From: Taenia hydatigena
Taxonomy: Eukaryota; Platyhelminthes; Cestoda; Cyclophyllidea; Taeniidae
Assembly: GCA_036345935.2 (NCBI GenBank)
Contig: JADWOT020001131.1
Coordinates: 1 to 64,000, forward strand
Direction: 5' to 3'
Length of the DNA: 64,000 bases
The position numbers and the translations under genes were made by a program. The notes under the pieces were generated by a model. The model searched no databases. It was not told where the DNA came from and saw only the letters and a program-made list of their open reading frames with translations. Shown here in pieces: positions 1 through 12,239 of the stretch. Within the stretch, counting starts at the first letter, position 1. Every line of letters begins with the position of its first letter.

Positions 1-1600
1 ATATTACATTTGCATCTTAAACTCTATCAAAAAGGTGTTAGGGTTAGATCAGCCCTTTTCATTCAATCTCTTAGATAAGAGAGATCGTTGAAACTTGTTG
101 GCAGATGTAGTTTTATGCACCCACCTACCTCAAATATTGTCGATGCCAGAGCTAGTCTCTCATCCACCTTGCATTTTGTCTGTCTTGATATTTTTCCAAA
201 GCCTCATTCTTAGCCAATTTTAGTTCAAATAAGATGCTTGGATCCTACAAAAAACGGATGAGCTTTTTGTGAAGGAATTGGTGTCAGCCTACTCGTTATG
301 ACCCAGGCAGTCAAAACTTTTGCTGTTTTGCACACTCATGGAAGACAAGTAGTGTAGGATGCACTTTCTCATCAAACTTTAATTAAATTAAGATGAATGA
401 TGCACGCAGATTATTTTTAAAATCATTTGGTGCAAAAATGACCGCTGACTCAATAATGAGGGGAGTCGGAATGGAAATTTTGCATCAGTAGCGGGCGAAC
501 CTTGATCTCGTTTTTATTTGTTCACGGATAGAAGCAAATGCGCTTTAAATGCCTATGTATCTAATAGCGTCAAGTTTAATTTGTGAACGCTTATTTGCAC
601 GGCATAGCACGGAGTGTGGTTTCATAGCCCTTCGTATGATCTGTTACACACTTAACAAGCATTTGCGTACAATTCCGATCGAAAGTAGAAATCGTCCTTT
701 ACATCACTGAATTTGGAAGCATATGCTCTCAACGTCGAACCACTGATGACTCATCTGCGCCAATCCATCCGTTAAACGGTTGATCGATAAGACAAACTAT
801 TTCGAAGCCACTGCGTATTGGTCAGCTCATTAGGAGATCGATATGACGCAGGGCACTTGTATGTACGACGTCATTTTATCGCTTTTCATTTTCCGAGAAT
901 GAGCCATGCGGGACGGTAATCGTACCGGCAGGTGAAACCGACTCAAAACGTCAGCATTTTCTAACGTGTATTGGAGGAAAGGGTCCTCCTCAGAAGATAT
1001 CTTGAACAATAAGACTCCACTCCTTGACAGTCAGTAAAGGAGCCACGTAAACTCAGTTTATTAATTGCAATTGGATTATGTCTTCCACAAAGCCATCTTA
1101 AATGAGAGCTGTTAAATAACACCATTGATTTGTGCCGGATTGGTGAGTCTGGCAAGGTCCATCCAGAAAGCTGCTTTAAAATGTCGTCCAGTAAGTAAAT
1201 TGGCTCTTCTTTGAATGATGACAATGTACAATTGCTATATCGGCAGTTTTATATTAATGCATTTTATCTGCATATTACTACCTGCAGTTACTAAAGAAGA
1301 GAACTATTAAATGCAATTGAATTGGCAGGTTTGATCGCTGATATTAGGCCTAGCAAAATATTTTGCAGCCTAAGTAGAAGTAGATTAACAAAACTTTGCC
1401 ATCGTGGGTAATTCATTAGGTCCCTAGTTTTGCCGTTGTTGGCAGATGCAGAAAGCAAATAATGGCATTTCCGCTTCCTCAAAAAGCTTATTTGTACGCA
1501 TGGTCTCAAATATATTCATACTTACTTTTGGCATCTTCTGTTTGTCGGCCATAAGTGCTTTTGCATGCTGCGTTGTTAAGTATAAATTAGTACTACTCTA
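1..1600. other. no supported gene
   Basis: No exon with convincing splice signals was found. A minus-strand open frame at 961-1224 (87 codons) has ordinary amino-acid composition, but it lacks a clear acceptor, donor or family motif and may be chance. Confidence 0.4.
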
Positions 1601-1609
1601 AAGCTGCGA

Positions 1610-2040
1610 TGCTTGCTGTTGCGCACAAAACTCTCTTAACGGGCCTAATCAAGACCGCTACCATCTAAATCAACGTTCTGCTATAGCGCAAAAATCAAAG
1701 AAATGATTCGGCAAGAAAGTGGATAAGAGCATGTCATGACTCACCTCCAGTTTACAGGATTTCCATCTTTGCTTTATACTCCAGCCCACTGACATTCTTC
1801 GGACGGAGAAGGGAGAGGCGGAGAAGAAACAAAAGGCCACATAGTGCTAGAGCGAAACGAAGCATAAGAAAGGCATGTAAGACGAGCTAGGTCGTGGAAA
1901 TGATAATAGTCAAGAGAATTGCGATCAACGGCATGTCTAGCGTTGATGTGGTAGAATTCTTCCCTGCTGCATGTGTGGAATTTATCAGTGGTACGTGTTG
2001 CACGCAGCGTGTCGCGTGGCCTATCCCATTGTCGTATCGG
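1610..2040 (-). repeat. dispersed repeat, inverted copy 1
   Basis: The reverse complement of this stretch matches 3500-3930 over roughly 400 bases at an estimated 75-80 percent identity by eye. Shared blocks include accactgat.aattccac, the segment around gctagacatgc, and aacgttgatttagatggtagc near the outer edge. The short proteins readable in both copies share the words VPLINSTHA and LDM. The copies lie head to head, about 1.5 kb apart. No transposase or terminal target duplication was recognised. Confidence 0.7.
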
Positions 2041-2704
2041 CAGTAAGTTTCTTTTGCGTGCTGCGTTAGTGGATTAGCAGCAGAGATGACGACGCCTGCG
2101 CTCCTGGCACTTCTCTCTCCTCCTCTCGCCTTAAGGTAGGTTCCTTTCTTTAATCCTCTTCTACTGGTGTGCATTGTTTCAGAGTTTTATCTGCCTTAGC
2201 CGGTTTTATTTAACAGGTCATGGCAGCATTCTTGCTGCTGATTTCGAATTGATCGTCAAAGTTAACAGCTCATCTGATTTAGATCTCAACAGCTCCTACT
2301 GTGCAGGACAATGAATGAGTTCACCAAAGATGTTATAAATTTGAGGATTTAATTATTTTATTGATTAAGGCAACTTTTGGGGGACTAATAGCCAATTCTG
2401 CGACCGACGCAATGGCAAAACACTTTTGCATAGTGCGAATATGGGGTGGCTCTGCATTGTGAGTATTTTAGCACCACTAGCACTGGCTGTCACAAGTTCC
2501 AACAAATTGATGTTGGAATCAATTCATCGTCAATGCCAAGCAGTTCTTCCACCCTTCTGCGGGACTCCAGCCTACTTTAAGCCAGAAGTAAAGAGGATGC
2601 AAAGTAATTGAGAAAATTTACACACTCAATGGCTTCCAACTTACTCATATGCTCATTTATTGGTTAGCAGACTTCTTTAATTCCAATCGATGGGCTCGAA
2701 GTAT

Positions 2705-2900
2705 GTCTACTTCGCTATACCTACTTTGCAACGAGAAAGAATTCTGTCGCAGCATCGCAAGACATGCTACTCGCTGCAATACTCAACGCTGTTATCCTTC
2801 TCGCTGTTCACTTCACTCTTAACGCCCCTGCCTGCTCTACTTTAAATGAGCAGTTTGCCTCTGTTTTGTTCGCAAATAACTTTCCCTCCGCTGTTAGAAG
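2705..2900 (+). repeat. partial third copy of the 1.6/3.5 kb repeat
   Basis: A weaker match to the same repeat, in the orientation of the 3500-3930 copy. It carries the block tgcaacga.aaagaattctg followed by a diverged agacatgct segment. It lies between the two better copies, so three related pieces are clustered within 2.3 kb. Confidence 0.45.
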
Positions 2901-3499
2901 GATGTTAATAGTCCAATGTATGGAGAGCAGGTGGGATTTCTGAAAAAAATTAAGTTGAGTCAAGCATCCCTAACCTGACTTCGACTTAAGTTTTTGTCTT
3001 AACGTCTCTTTCGGGTTCGCACATTCGGTAGTAGATATCCGTTTGCCTACAGCAAGTTTTTGACAAATTTTCTTAAAATATCCTTACACAAGTTGCGAGA
3101 GCAGAGACGATAGCTAATAAAAGAAAAACTGAGATCAGGAAAGTAAAGAACAAACAAATGCAAAAGCGTTGAATCAGAAACGGTTGATTTTGTCATATTT
3201 AGGGTAATTCTCAAAACTCTTCATCGAAATTTAGCCCTTATTTCACTAACAATGGCACTGTTTTGCATTGCTAACTTTGTTAAGAGCTAACTTGGGATAT
3301 ATACACCGTGTTAGCGATTGGCGACCCAAGTTGCCTTGATTGTGTGCTACACGAAGTTGGGAAAATTTAAAGAAGGACATGCTGTCTCCCGATCTCTTCT
3401 GTCAAGGGTGTTTAGCCGAGATGGAAGGGTACGAATAAAAATAAGTTCTGATGCTACACCCCATATAAAGTTAAAACGGTACCATTGTTCCCTAGGCCA

Positions 3500-3930
3500 A
3501 CAGACACGACGCTACAATAGACCATGCGACACACTGCATGCACCACGTGCCACTGATCAATTCCACGCATGCAACGATAAAGAATTCTGGCACACTAGCG
3601 CTAGACATGCTGCTGGTCACGATTCTCTGGACCATTATCATTCCCACTATCCAATTCGTCTTTTACGCCTCTCCTCCGCTACGTTTCGCCCTAGTACTGT
3701 GTGGCCTTTTATTTCTTCACCGATCCTCCCTTTCTCGTCCAAAGAAAACCAATGAGCCAAAGTTTAGATTAAAGGCAGAAATTGTAGAAATTAAGGGTGG
3801 GTCATGACGCTCCCTCTCTATTTTCTTACCGGGCCATTTGTTTTATTTTCCCTTTTCCTTATTTTCACGCCACAGCCAAACGTTGATTTAGATGGTAGCA
3901 TTCTTGCTTGGGCCCGTTAAGACGGTTTTA
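3500..3930 (+). repeat. dispersed repeat, copy 2 (plus)
   Basis: Partner of the inverted copy at 1610-2040. The match runs from the region around gccatgcgacacactgcatg to the gggcccgttaaga block near 3920. A 145-codon open frame at 3318-3755 and an overlapping one at 3538-3807 lie partly in it. Since the other copies do not keep one clean shared frame, those open frames are probably not genes. Confidence 0.7.
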
Positions 3931-4047
3931 TGTGCTTCAGATTAATGCTTATTTACATTTTAAAACTATTGGCTACATATACAGCAGTTGCGCGGATGCA
4001 GATAAGCGGATGTATAAATAAATGGTTTGATGGAAGAGTAAATGAAA

Positions 4048-4168
4048 TTATTTGCCTGAACTCGTTTTTCCTTTTCGTCCATATAATCCCACTCCTTTAT
4101 CCTCTGTAGTAGAACAACTATTATTCTTTGCTTGCGCCGGCGAGATCGAGCCACCTCCACTTTCCTCT
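4048..4168 (-). CDS. candidate 3' coding exon, unknown product
   Basis: On the minus strand a good acceptor (gcttctaaccag) precedes an open frame of about 40 codons rich in Ser, Gly, Lys and Thr, ending in TAA at 4048-4050. That composition is common for protein C-termini. A second frame across the same bases is also open and very basic, so the reading frame is not certain. No upstream exon was identified and the family is not recognised. Confidence 0.25.
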
Positions 4169-4319
4169 CTGGTTAGAAGCAAGCATTTTCGAAGGCACAG
4201 AATCAGGAACACTCACCGACAACCTACTTTTGCGAATTGCGTAGTTACAGTTAGGGGTGAGTTGCAGATCCCTTTACCATACTCTTGCTTTGATCGTTTT
4301 TATACCTCTTCATAAATCA

Positions 4320-6290
4320 TGCTACAGATGCGAAATAAGTAGCAAAAGTACAGTACGTACCACTGTAGTCTTACTGCAGTAAGCTGACCTGGACTGGGCT
4401 AGGTTGGATAAGGCGTATTTGGGCAGACCAACTCGACTATCTATCCTACTATGCAAATCTCATTGATCTCTTGCATTCCATCATTCTAATAATGCTTCAT
4501 TTGCCACTCGGAATCCACGAGGAAGACTTAGATGTCAATGATGCTCCTAATTTTGTCTTTCAGGTATAAGTATTCATCGTAAACGCCTAGGCACCAAGGG
4601 CACCTCTGGACTAAGGAACGAGATGCAACCCTCGTGTCGTCTAATTCTCTCTCAAGTTCCACTCCAGCGCCACTACTGTAAGCGTCCCATTCTTCGCTCA
4701 CTACTCCTTACAGTCCTCCATCAAAATGAGCCTTGCGCAATACGCGATCGCGCCCCATCACACCCTGTTTGTCTGTCCGCCTAACCACTACAGATTTGCA
4801 TATGCACATTCATGTATCTAACTCCATTTATTGCTTATAGTGAGACCAGAACTGGTTCCTCCTCCATCCCCTATTTTGTTTTCGCAACTTGACATCCTTC
4901 AAAGCGAAATTTACGCTCCGCCTATCTCCTTCTTCTCCCGAGTCAGTCTTAATCGATGCCACTTTGGTGAGCTCCATCCGTTTTGATTGTTCATGTCTAT
5001 TGCCTATTACATACTTACACCCTTACGGCATTCATTAGCCATAAATTGTGTCAATTTTGAGTCTAAGCTTAGACTAAACTATACTGAACTTTACTAAAAA
5101 TGGTTGCATCTTATTCTTTTGCTTTCGCCCTCTTCCTTGCAAGTGCTCATGTCTCCTGTTTTTTTTCCCACTGCAGCCCATTCTAGACCCCACCTATTCA
5201 GCCTCTCCTCCTATTGTACCTTCGAGAATGAAGGCAAGCACGTTGATTTATTATAACCTCGTTATTGGTTTTCCAGTCGGCATTTTACTCTTCACATTGT
5301 CACTGTCCATCTTTTGCTCTTTTAGAGGAAATATAAACCAAACATTATGGAAACTTGCAACAATAAGCACCTTTCCTCCTGTTTCAATTGCGATTTCACT
5401 ATGAAACGTGAATATGAACTCGTCTAAGAAGAAGGATAGTTCGCCATCATGTATTTACATGCAGATTATGGTAGTCATGCCATTGTTGCTGCCTATTGAG
5501 GTTCCAGCAGGAGGCAACTTAATGCCACTTCTTCGTTCGTGAGCACGTCTGCGTTAGCTGCAGTGGCGAAGAAATAAGGGACGATAATCTGTGTACAGTC
5601 CATGCAAATAAGCGAAGTATGACAGCTGGAATGGAGACGCAATTGGCAAGATGCGTTAACTAGAATGTGAGTTTTGTGTGCTATACCAGTTTAATTTGCA
5701 ATTTAATCACATGGGTGAAAATGAAAGCTGTGCTTCATATTCAGCATAAAGTAGAGTAGCCGCTAACGCCAAAATTGTGCTATATACCTGGTTGAAAGCT
5801 AAATGAAGTCTTTTATCTATGCTGCGTTAACATAATTTACTTGAATTCTGCCTTTTCTCGTCAAAACTAGATCAAACGTAACAAGATGGAGAAATGAAAT
5901 AGCACCGAAGGTGCAAATCAATTAATGTAGAAGACAAAATATGAGCCATTCTTTCGCCCAAGCTTAGTAATTAGTGCGAGAGTTTCATTTTTTAATGCTT
6001 AAAATGATCTAGAATGCCATTTTTGCTACTAGCGTCTCCTTTATATGTAGACATTCTGGCCAGTGAAAAATAATGTTTGACTGAGACATTTTTTGCCTGA
6101 AAAGCAAACAAGTTATTCCTTATCCAGACAGCAAACATTTCAATGAGTGCACTATGTTTGTCAATCTGTACAGATGCAGGTCACTAGCATGGAAAGCTGC
6201 TAAAACAAAGGAAGCCATAGTCACAAGATGAATTGATTACTTTTGCTTGTTGTCGGTCTAAAAATAGCCAATCAAGTACCTCAGTTCAAA
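4320..6290. other. no supported gene
   Basis: About 2 kb of plain AT-rich sequence. I see no long open frame, convincing exon or repeat structure. Several short CT-rich stretches (4620-5220) are present. Confidence 0.4.
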
Positions 6291-6296
6291 GTATAA

Positions 6297-7140
6297 ATGC
6301 TTGAAACAAAGCTTGTGAAGCCATATATGACGTCCTCTCAACGCAACTTGTTTGCTGATAGTGATGGAGAAGGGAAAGCGATGTTGATGCAGATGGATCT
6401 CAACCTATCGAGCCGTTTGACGTCAACCTTGGCAGAGAACTCCCAATCGAGGATCGGAAAGATGTGGAGGAGACCTTGTGGCTGGAAGACGCAGTGTTTG
6501 CAACGGAAGGCAGCGTATCCTCTAGGCAGGCTGAGGGACCTTCTGTATCAAATGCGAATGGTTCCAATAAAAAAGTTGAGGAGTCCGCCGTTAGATCAAG
6601 AGAGTGTTAGGCCGCAGTAGCATACGAATAGACAAAAATGCCGCGTGAAACGCCCTGCAATTATGTATTGCATGCAGTCTTGCACATATGCAATTTTCCT
6701 TCGCATATACAAATTCCAGCAGAAAAGTTGGCAGAATTTACGGAGACTTCAGCATTGATCAAAAAGGTTGGTATCAAAACCCGGCTAAAAAGCAGCATGT
6801 TGCCAATCCAATTCGCACTTTGCAATGCATGAAATGCAGGGGACGGCTGGTGCTTGTGGGAACAGAACCGCAAGAACTCGGTTATATTGCGGAAACGCTG
6901 CCACCATCAAGGAGTGCTGATTGTTGTGGGGTCTCGGAATTTCGAAGAATTCACAGCATGAGAAAAATACGGCTGAACGTAAACAACAGGCATTCGACTT
7001 ATGATAACCTGCGAAAAGGAACTTAGGCTCGCAATATTACTCGCACCGAAGGGTTATACGATAAGCTCTTAGTTGAAGAAGCTGTTAAAATAAATGCTAC
7101 CATGGAAATGCATTGGTACAAGGTGGCTGTGAATTATATA
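6297..7140 (+). pseudogene. unrecognised protein-coding unit, tandem copy 1 (decaying)
   Basis: The first half is an open frame of 107 codons (6297-6620). The second half is open in a different frame (6688-7026, 112 codons), and a short C-terminal tail lies near 7070-7130. All three parts align with the downstream copy at 7385-8260: shared words are LMQ.DL.LS and LGRLR in the first half, R.LQ.M.CRG.L..VGT in the middle, LNVN later, and VE.AV..NAT in the tail. This protein-level agreement identifies the coding frames. The frame change between halves could be a lost base or an intron, but no clean splice pair was found, so a decayed single-exon gene is likelier. The first half looks helical and the middle has scattered Cys. 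I do not recognise the family. A third, acidic frame (6365-6610) is open here but is less conserved in the second copy. Confidence 0.5.
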
Positions 7141-7384
7141 GTTATATAACAGAGAACTGCTTTGCATGGAAAAACCAACCTAATACTTAGAAAATATTCA
7201 CAGATTGCCTCACAAGTATACCGACAAGTTTGCTACTGGCTTAAAAGACCACTGCTTTTAAGCAGTCAGGAATTTTGTCATCAGACTATTGGATTATAAT
7301 CGCATTTTATTGGTTAAAGTCGAACCACTGGTGCGTCGCAGCATAGCTTAAATATCAACTAGCAGAGTTCACCATCTCATTCAT

Positions 7385-8260
7385 GTCGGGCTCTCAAGAA
7401 GATCTCCTCCATGGAAGAAGCGCAAAAAACACTTATGCAGACTGACCTAACTCTATCCCACTGTTTGCAGTCTGCTTCAACCGAGAACTCTTAATCCAAG
7501 AATGGCAGGCGGTAGACGAACTCTAAAGCCGGAATGGTTGGTCCCGGGAATGCATGATTACTAACATCCTGGGACGGCTGCGGAATATAATTAAACAAAT
7601 TCAGAAGTCCCCATTAATAGAATTGAAATAACTTGCTTTGGAAGAAAAGACCACTATACAAGAACAATTGAGAATTGGATAAAATTACCTGCGAAATCTT
7701 CTTGTATATACACTACACATGAAGACCACATCTTCGTTCTATTCGAATCGTCCTATACAAATTCTATTGGAAAAATGGATTGCAAATGTTCCGATTTCGG
7801 AGTGATTCTAGCTGAATGGCACCAATTACGAATAGGGAAACATTATGTCCAAGATCCATTACGAGTTTTACAGTACATGAGATGTCGTGGCGAATTGGCA
7901 GGCGTAGGAACGAAATCGCAGGATATCTATGCCTTAGTGCATTTGATGCCTCCCATAAAATCTTCCAAGTCCTGCAACTATTCAAAATTTTACCGCGGCC
8001 GAAACAACTGCAAAGCAGAATTGAATGTCAATGATGGGCGTTCTAAGCATGACGACCTCCCAAAGAGATGTGGCAGGGATATATCACCATGATCCGAAGA
8101 GTTAAATGATATCTTCTCCGTCGAAAAGGCGGTAGAAATGAATGCAACGACTAGTCTTCATCGAATCAATTGGCGAAGAAATACAATTAATCTCCATAGC
8201 AAAGAATTCATTCAAAAGGAAATATCGACACCTTATTCAGAAAGCATTTAAAGCTTATCC
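7385..8260 (+). pseudogene. unrecognised protein-coding unit, tandem copy 2 (decaying)
   Basis: Paralogue of 6297-7140 at an offset of about 1.05 kb. Its first half is broken: in-frame TAA codons follow TENS and other positions, and at least one frame change is needed. Its middle is an intact 105-codon frame (7775-8092) that aligns with copy 1 along its length, including DF, W(H/Y)Q, LQ.M.CRG, VGT, PP and LNVN. A tail near 8100-8190 keeps VEKAVEMNATTSLH. The intact middle suggests decay is recent or uneven, or that the open middle is by chance. No introns are evident. The function is unknown. Confidence 0.5.
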
Positions 8261-8849
8261 CACAATAGATGCGGAGAATCTTGAAAAGGAACTGATCGGT
8301 AGGAGTCTATGCTTCTGCCAAACAACATATCCACAAAGCCTTTCTACTGAATGTTATCGATAATGCGAACAAGGTAAAAGGCAAATAGCGCATTCTTTAA
8401 TGGCATCACACATACTGGAAAATCGTATTTACATACAGGTTACTACGATTAATCGAAGGGGAGATCAAACGGCTTTCCCGTTTAATGAGTTGCATAGACG
8501 ATGGCATTGATGGAATGAGTCCTAACTCCAATGATAACTATGGACGACTTCAAACTTTTACTGGGAGGAACCAATATGGAAGTTGATGTAATAGCTGTAA
8601 TAATAGCTATTGCAGCAAATGAAGACCTTAGATATCGTCTTACAAGCCAGAACAGAGAAGTATTAAGAGCTCCTTTTGTCCAGCATAACTTTTACTTACA
8701 AATGAGCCCATGTTTGGTAATTGACAGCACAGAAGAACCGCCAATTTATCTATGTACATGCCAATTAGACTGTTTAAGAAAGATGGTTTTGTATAAGTGA
8801 ATTGTATGCACGCGTTTAAGTTTTGCATGAAAGGGATCATTTTGCAATG

Positions 8850-9029
8850 GCAGACAAAGTTAAAGACGCAACAGTTCCTAAGGAGAATGTTTTACTTAGA
8901 GGAACCCAAAATATCAAGGTTTTAGGTGGTATGGGGAATAAGGCGGCAGAAATGCCGACCCCATCCATTCCTTTTGGCAACACTGGTCATGCTGTGACTT
9001 TTAAAACCAATTTATGGTTAAAGTACTAA
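8850..9029 (+). CDS. candidate short ORF or exon
   Basis: A 60-codon frame from ATG begins MADKVKDATVPKENVLLRG and ends in TAA after NLWLKY. Its composition is balanced and protein-like, but no splice signal, family motif or partner exon was recognised. A weakly similar sequence follows at 9130-9180. It may be coding, or part of the decaying duplicated region upstream. Confidence 0.2.
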   Translation, partial: ADKVKDATVPKENVLLRGTQNIKVLGGMGNKAAEMPTPSIPFGNTGHAVTFKTNLWLKY

Positions 9030-9700
9030 GATTATAAGAAAAATTAGAAGGCGGTCTAGCGACGGCTTTTATGCTGCGCTTTTTATTTATAAATATAAAT
9101 TTTAAAGCTATGAAACTATGCTAAACAGCAAATGGAATGCATCCTATCCATTTGTTTCCTTTGGGAAAGCTGGGCTTTAAATTAGCCGCCTACTACCATC
9201 TCAAGCAGAGGCTGTCAGAGGAACCGTATCTCTTGTTAGAAAATAAATTGTTAGTCCCAATTAAATTTCGGTTACGATAAGCAGAGACGGCTTAATGCTG
9301 TAAGACCTATGAAAGAATCAGGTGCGTTCAAAACCATGAATTATCGAGGCAGTTTTCACATTACGGACTTCAATGCAATGAGCATACCAATTGCAAAATG
9401 CCGTTAGACCTACAGAAGGATATCATGAAATTATGTTTCAAATCCTCCATTTCGGTATTTTTCTAAATGATTACGAGACCATGGCTCCGTGTCATACGTG
9501 AGGCAAAAGCGGATTCTAAGGTTTTGGCATAATTGTGTGAGTATAATGAGTAGAAAGCAAGATAAAATCAATACGCTACGCTTCTACGGCATAATTAATG
9601 CTAAAATATCTTTACTGGTAAGGTTCACTACTGCACTGCTGTGAATAAGTTCGCAATAATGGTGACTTTATGCAGGGGTATTTTATTAACTATTGTTGCT
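9030..9700. other. no supported gene
   Basis: AT-rich sequence without an open frame or splice-bounded exon that I would defend. Confidence 0.4.
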
Positions 9701-9707
9701 AACTTAC

Positions 9708-10009
9708 AGATTTGCACGATTATTCGGCTTGGCAACCAGACTGCTTTCCAATCCGACGATCTATTAAGCAAAACGGTGGCTTTAATAGAGGAGTCCAGAC
9801 TTACAATGAGGGCCTCAGGCTGGCTAAACTGGTCGAGGGAACGCAAAACCACTTATCTTCCCGGATGGGTCAGCCTCCCTTCGTTGCTTGCTGCCTTAAA
9901 GTCATATGCATCTGCTATACACTGCCGAATAGGGAGCGGGTACAATTCTGCACTGGATACTTGCAATGACTCAACAGTCTACTGCTGTTTAGAGCCAGAG
10001 GCACAATAG
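9708..10009 (+). CDS. candidate exon with acceptor, unknown product
   Basis: The acceptor gttgctaacttacag is followed in phase 0 by about 100 open codons ending in TAG. The frame begins ICTIIRLGNQTAF and contains EESRLTMRASGWLNWSRER. A second plus-strand frame over 9712-9969 is also open, as is a minus-strand frame over 9628-9852, so openness alone is weak evidence. No domain was recognised. Confidence 0.25.
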
Positions 10010-11140
10010 TATCTATAGTGCGAATGCGCGGGATCGGGCACTTGTAGTCCCGCATGGACTGCAAAAACAACAGGAAGATGAAAAGACAAGCAAGCATGTA
10101 AGATTTTAAGGAGCTGTAATTGTATTTCTGCGCATGACACCGAGAAAGAGCAGTTAGTGGCTAATAAATCACTTGCGCACCCTTAATTGCAACCGCTTTA
10201 CTCCGCGATTTATTTTATTCCCTTAAGCTCGAAGATTTTTTGGAGCAATTTTACTTCCAGTTTGGTCCTGTTAGAGTTGCCCTTCTTAGAAATAGCTTGT
10301 TACTCTTCTTACCATATCATCGTCAGTTCGCTAGTCTTTAGCTAATAAAAGAAATAATTGAACACATTCATTGTGATGCTTCCGAAGTTTGCTTCGAAAG
10401 TATCGAATTCTGCTGCGCAATTTATGCATGTAATTACGGTCAACAGATGAAAATTTGTATAGCCAGGGCAGAGCGAGTTTGTCGTTCTGCAAGTGGCGTT
10501 CACATGCATTCACTGTCTTCTTGTGTCTATTGGAAATTGTTGAAAGTAAGGTTCTCATGACGTTTGGTATTTGTGTGTGACAGGTGTGTAGAGAAGCAAA
10601 CCAAAGACAAAGTGCTCCTGCCTTCAGAATTATGAGAAAATACTGAGTAAAGATTGGGTATCGGTGTTTTAATATATAACCTTCCATCGCAGTTAATTGC
10701 ACAAACTGTTTCTTACTTCGAACATGGGATTCAAGACTGTAAAGTTAGAAAGTCTTATCAAAGACCCATTCCACCGGCACTGCTGCGCACAACTCTCGGC
10801 AGTTCCTTTGATTGTTGGCAAATTAATTTGACCACTACGATTTCATCTAGGCAAGTGAGCAAAGGGTCTTCTTGAGCACTTGTGAAAGATCGCACAATCT
10901 CGTTAATGTCATCGCTTCCTTCATGGTACAGATTGCATGTACAACATCAATTCTGGAGGCGGTGAGAAACGCAGAATTGGTAAGACGCCATTACGTTTCT
11001 TGGAAGTTTTATTTAGTTAAAATCAGGCTTTAAGCAACCATTTGCTTTAGTTTGCATTTTCTAGATAAGTCGCTAGCAGTGGGCGCATGAATGAGCTTCC
11101 GCCTTAACTCATCTTGCAGAGTAGAACAAGCTTGTGCTCG
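10010..11140. other. overlapping ORFs only, no supported gene
   Basis: A 123-codon minus-strand frame (10331-10702) is Lys/Arg/His-rich toward its end. A 73-codon plus-strand frame (10654-10875) overlaps it. Neither has a recognisable motif or clear splice context. Confidence 0.3.
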
Positions 11141-11447
11141 TCAAATGTAGAGGAAAACGATTAACAGCACAGCAAATGTCAGCACAAAACAGGCACCGCA
11201 TCGTTGCAGCAAACTGTGTTTAGTGCTCATGGCGAGACAGTTAAAGAACATATTACCGTGCATGCGCATACTCTTTATTCTCTTGTTTTGACTAATCTGC
11301 TCAGAAGAATGTACCAAAATTTGATTCCCACGAAATTGACTAACCGGGCGAACATTATTCTGCCTCGCTTGTGGTTTCCGTTCCAACAACCGAGAATTCA
11401 ATATGTGCTCATCATTAAACTGCATTCTTAGCGAATTCGGAGGAATA
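11141..11447 (-). CDS. candidate C-terminal exon of a tail-anchored membrane protein
   Basis: A minus-strand frame begins just after an acceptor (cattggctctag) and runs about 100 codons to a stop at 11141-11143. The middle is polar and basic with a heptad-like stretch (ILVHSSEQISQNKRI). It ends with one hydrophobic segment of roughly 18 residues (CFVLTFAVLLIVFLYI) directly before the stop. A single C-terminal membrane anchor after a coiled-coil-like region is the layout of SNAREs and other tail-anchored proteins, but I cannot assign a family. The first ATG lies at 11423-11425. The opposite strand also has a 75-codon frame here. Confidence 0.35.
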
Positions 11448-12136
11448 CTAGAGCCAATGAATCAGCCCAGCAGTATTTCTTGCAGTTCGTCAAGACATTA
11501 GTCTCCATAAAATTAACACTCCAGCATTGAACATGGAAGCACATCAATTTTGGTGCCCCGACCTTATGGTAGCAAGGCGTGCGTACCAGCTAAACCACAT
11601 ACGCATATAACATACAACGATGCACTAATTTTGTTGTCGTAACTGGTATCGTCGCTTACCGATGCGAATCACACCATACTCTCACCTTGATGGCGCAAAA
11701 TCTGACGTATTATATGGTATCGCCTGATTATTGCCAAACACCAACTGGCCACAAATCACAATGATGTCCGGCAAATGACCACCGTTATTTGATTAGTTAA
11801 AATAAGGTGAGACCCTGGAGAACTGGTCAGGCCAACTCGTTTCGCTATGCAGTCCATCGACCCGTCGCTGCGAAACTGAATACCGCTGCCTTAGTATTTC
11901 ATTTACTTTACTGAGTAATGGCGCCAAAATATCAGTTCCTTTTGTCTGATAGCGCCTGACATCCACTTTAATTTTGAAGACAAGGCTTGACTTGTCATTT
12001 TGCGCCCCATGATAGAATGCAATCTGTTAATGTGCACTGACCATGTACTGCATACGCGCAACACAGAGAGAATGCACTATTGCCATGGATGGTGTAAAAG
12101 TGTAACCTTGCATTTGTGAATTCAGTACGGCATTAC

Positions 12137-12239
12137 CAGCAGCAAGTTCGTGCCAGCAGACAGTGCACTGGTACACACCATCTTCGTGTCGTTGCTCGTG
12201 GAATCCCACACCAAAGCGCCACGAGCCAAAAACCATCGC
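12137..12239 (-). CDS. candidate immunoglobulin-domain exon
   Basis: A 103-base exon with acceptor ctacaaattag and donor gctg/gtaatg (phase 1) reads in one open frame. It contains a W followed about 17 residues later by EDGVYQCTV, the D-x-G-x-Y-x-C signature of the F strand of an immunoglobulin fold. The spacing from Trp to the DGVYQC box fits V/I-set domains of cell-surface receptors. Only part of one domain is present. A possible following exon begins after an acceptor near 12047. No signal peptide or further Ig exons were identified. Confidence 0.4.

Noticed and set aside
3318..3807. 145- and 89-codon open frames
   Set aside because: Overlap a dispersed repeat, and the two frames contradict each other. 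Only short words are shared with the other copy.
6365..6610. Acidic 82-codon frame overlapping the first tandem copy
   Set aside because: Attractive composition, but the frame at 6297-6620 is better conserved in the second copy (LGRLR and LMQ.DL words).
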